A stretch of 64,000 nt of DNA from Nematopogon swammerdamellus (Eukaryota > Arthropoda > Insecta > Lepidoptera > Adelidae), in NCBI GenBank assembly GCA_946902875.1, contig OX336355.1, forward strand, positions 15,409,347-15,473,346. The letters run 5' to 3'. The position numbers were made by a program, and so were the translations under genes. The notes below the pieces were generated by a model that was not told the origin of the DNA, ran no database searches, and saw only the letters and a program-made list of their open reading frames with translations. Within the stretch, counting starts at the first letter, position 1, and each line of letters starts with the position of its first letter. Shown here in pieces: positions 62,960 to 64,000 of this stretch.

Positions 62960-63277
62960 TTTTTAGGGTTCCGTATCCGTCGTACGGGATTCTATTACTA
63001 AGCCTATGCCGTCTGTCTGTCTGTCTGTCCGATGGCTGTATCTTTTGAACCATAATAGGTAGCCCGTTGAAATTTTCACAGAATATGGTGCTATTATGAC
63101 CGATATAACAACCAATAATAAAAATTAAAAAAAGTAAAAAATTCACGGGAGTACAAGTACAAGAAACTAAAAAGTGTATGCGCGCCATCTACCGAAAACA
63201 GTATGAAGCAGCGCTGACCATGACATGGCGATACGGAACCCTCGGTGCGCGAGTTCGACTCGCAGTTGGCCGGTTTT
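62960..63277 (-). mobile_element. Repeat E, long form
   Basis: Reversed from TTTTAGGGTTCCGTATCCGT to GAGTTCGACTCGCAGTTGGC CGG, with the GCGCCATCTACCGAAAACAG segment. Confidence 0.9.
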
Positions 63278-63339
63278 TTTTTTGTTTTGTTCGCCACAAT
63301 AAAGGAGAGGTTTAGGAAAAAAGAAAATAAAAAAAAAAC

Positions 63340-63370
63340 ACGTGAGCGGAGCCGCGGGCTCAGTTAGTCC
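63340..63370 (+). mobile_element. Helitron terminal fragment
   Basis: GTGAGCGGAGCCGCGGGCTC AGTTAGT resembles the Lep1-type 3' end with one change in CTAG. Confidence 0.5.
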
Positions 63371-63449
63371 TTAATAGTAATAATATGACACTTAATGTGT
63401 GGCAAGTGCGGACTTTTTGCCTTAGACAATTTACTCCAGTCAATAGAAT

Positions 63450-63923
63450 AGCCCCAAAAAGAATAGCTCAAAAAGAATAGCCCCACTGCATCTCTCCCCG
63501 TCGCATGTCGTAAAAGTCGACTAAGGGATAAGAAAATTCGTCAGCCTCGGTAGCTCAGTGGCGCGGTTGGTTAGTCAACTGTTATTAAGCAACGCTGAGC
63601 GCGGTCAGTGATTGGATGGGTGACCGCTCGACCGTTGGAGGCTGACCGTGGTTCGGATTCCACGTTGAACTGTAGGTCCCTTCCCTTCTTACCTTACTAG
63701 GTGGTAGGGTTTATCCCGGCCGGGTTGGTACCACCGCACTGAACGAAACGTCGGTCGAAACGGCTATGTAAATAGTTCGTGTTTTCCGTCCAGTTTAGTG
63801 TAGCCGACATGAAATGAAGGGGAGCACTGACATGGCACCTAGTTCACCCTGTGTTATGGGCTGACATCACGGATGTTGTAGGTGATGTAGCCAACCGTGT
63901 CAGGTTCCATAAAAAAAAAAAAA
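63450..63923 (+). mobile_element. Composite SINE: A-head fused to SINE-B, full length
   Basis: AAAAAGAATAGCCCCACTGC to GTCGACTAAGGGATAAGAAA ATTC, then GTCAGCCTCGGTAGCTCAGT, the 5S-like part, B box, central domain and tail. The first 12 bp of the head core (AAAAAGAATAGC) are present about three times. Same junction as 52138-52618. Confidence 0.9.
63551..63661 (+). promoter_or_regulatory. tRNA A and B boxes enclosing a 5S-rRNA-like control region
   Basis: TAGCTCAGTGG (63551-63561) fits an A box and GGTTCGGATTCC (63650-63661) a B box. Between them 63584-63628 (TAAGCAACGCTGAGCGCGGT..GGATGGGTGACCGC) matches the 5S rRNA internal control region (A box, intermediate element, C box) at nearly every position I can recall. 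Confidence 0.75.
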
Positions 63924-64000
63924 GTCAACCGGGAGGATTACATGGCATCCGAACCATGTAGCAGCTGGTGAATGTATGCACATTGTTTTTTTTTTCTAAC

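Noticed and set aside
63551..63661. Functional tRNA or 5S rRNA gene
   Set aside because: The segments are incomplete, fused, and repeated in many copies with poly-A tails; they are SINE heads.

Overview
The window looks like nuclear DNA of a moth or butterfly (Lepidoptera), lying mostly inside the introns of one developmental gene. The evidence: coding sequence is sparse and interrupted by GT-AG introns, the background is AT-rich, and well over half of what can be recognised is transposon-derived, including SINEs of lepidopteran type and Helitron ends of the Lep1 kind (CCGCGG near a CTAG end). No prokaryotic, organellar or exogenous viral sequence was seen, and there is no CRISPR array or rRNA gene. 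All identifications were made by reading; no alignment or database search was run.

Genes. Two exons on the - strand (26553-26642, then 10223-10396) have good splice sites and join in phase to give the start and middle of a PAS-A domain of a bHLH-PAS transcription factor, best matching Dysfusion (NPAS4 relatives). The intron between them is about 16.2 kb and packed with repeats. The bHLH exon and the exons after PAS-A are not in the window. A compact single-exon gene (7166-7960, - strand) encodes a 264-residue type I membrane protein with a signal peptide, a possible death-fold ectodomain, one membrane helix and an acidic tail. It seems to be nested in the next dys intron.

Repeat families, named here for convenience. 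SINE-A: about 80 bp head beginning ACCGTGTGGGGCCGG, a central domain bounded by GGTGGTA and TACCACC, and a tail ending TTTCCATAAAA. SINE-B: a tRNA-like head interrupted by a 5S-rRNA-like segment, then the same central domain and tail. SINE-C: a tRNA-like head, a related central domain and a different tail ending CCGGATTACATAAAA. SINE-D: the SINE-A head on an unrelated body ending in (ATGT)n. A composite (A-head + SINE-B) occurs three times. Repeat E: starts GGCCAAGTGCGAGTC, has a GACGGACG core and ends GGAACCCTAAAAA. LINE remnants are of at least four kinds: one with a restriction-like endonuclease, one CR1/Jockey-like, one ending in EAYVQQW with a (TGATGA)n tail, and one with a WFGHV motif. 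DNA transposons are short non-autonomous elements; three have 8-bp (hAT-like) target duplications and one has a TTA duplication.

Layout. 1-1150 is three adjacent tandem arrays. 1900-6930 is a dense pile of nested SINEs, LINE ends and a 196-bp foldback element. 7.0-8.0 kb is the membrane-protein gene. 8.6-26.6 kb contains the dys exons and the long intron. 26.6-64 kb is repeats with AT-rich unique spacers. The SINE families share modules in several combinations, which is the most striking property of the window.
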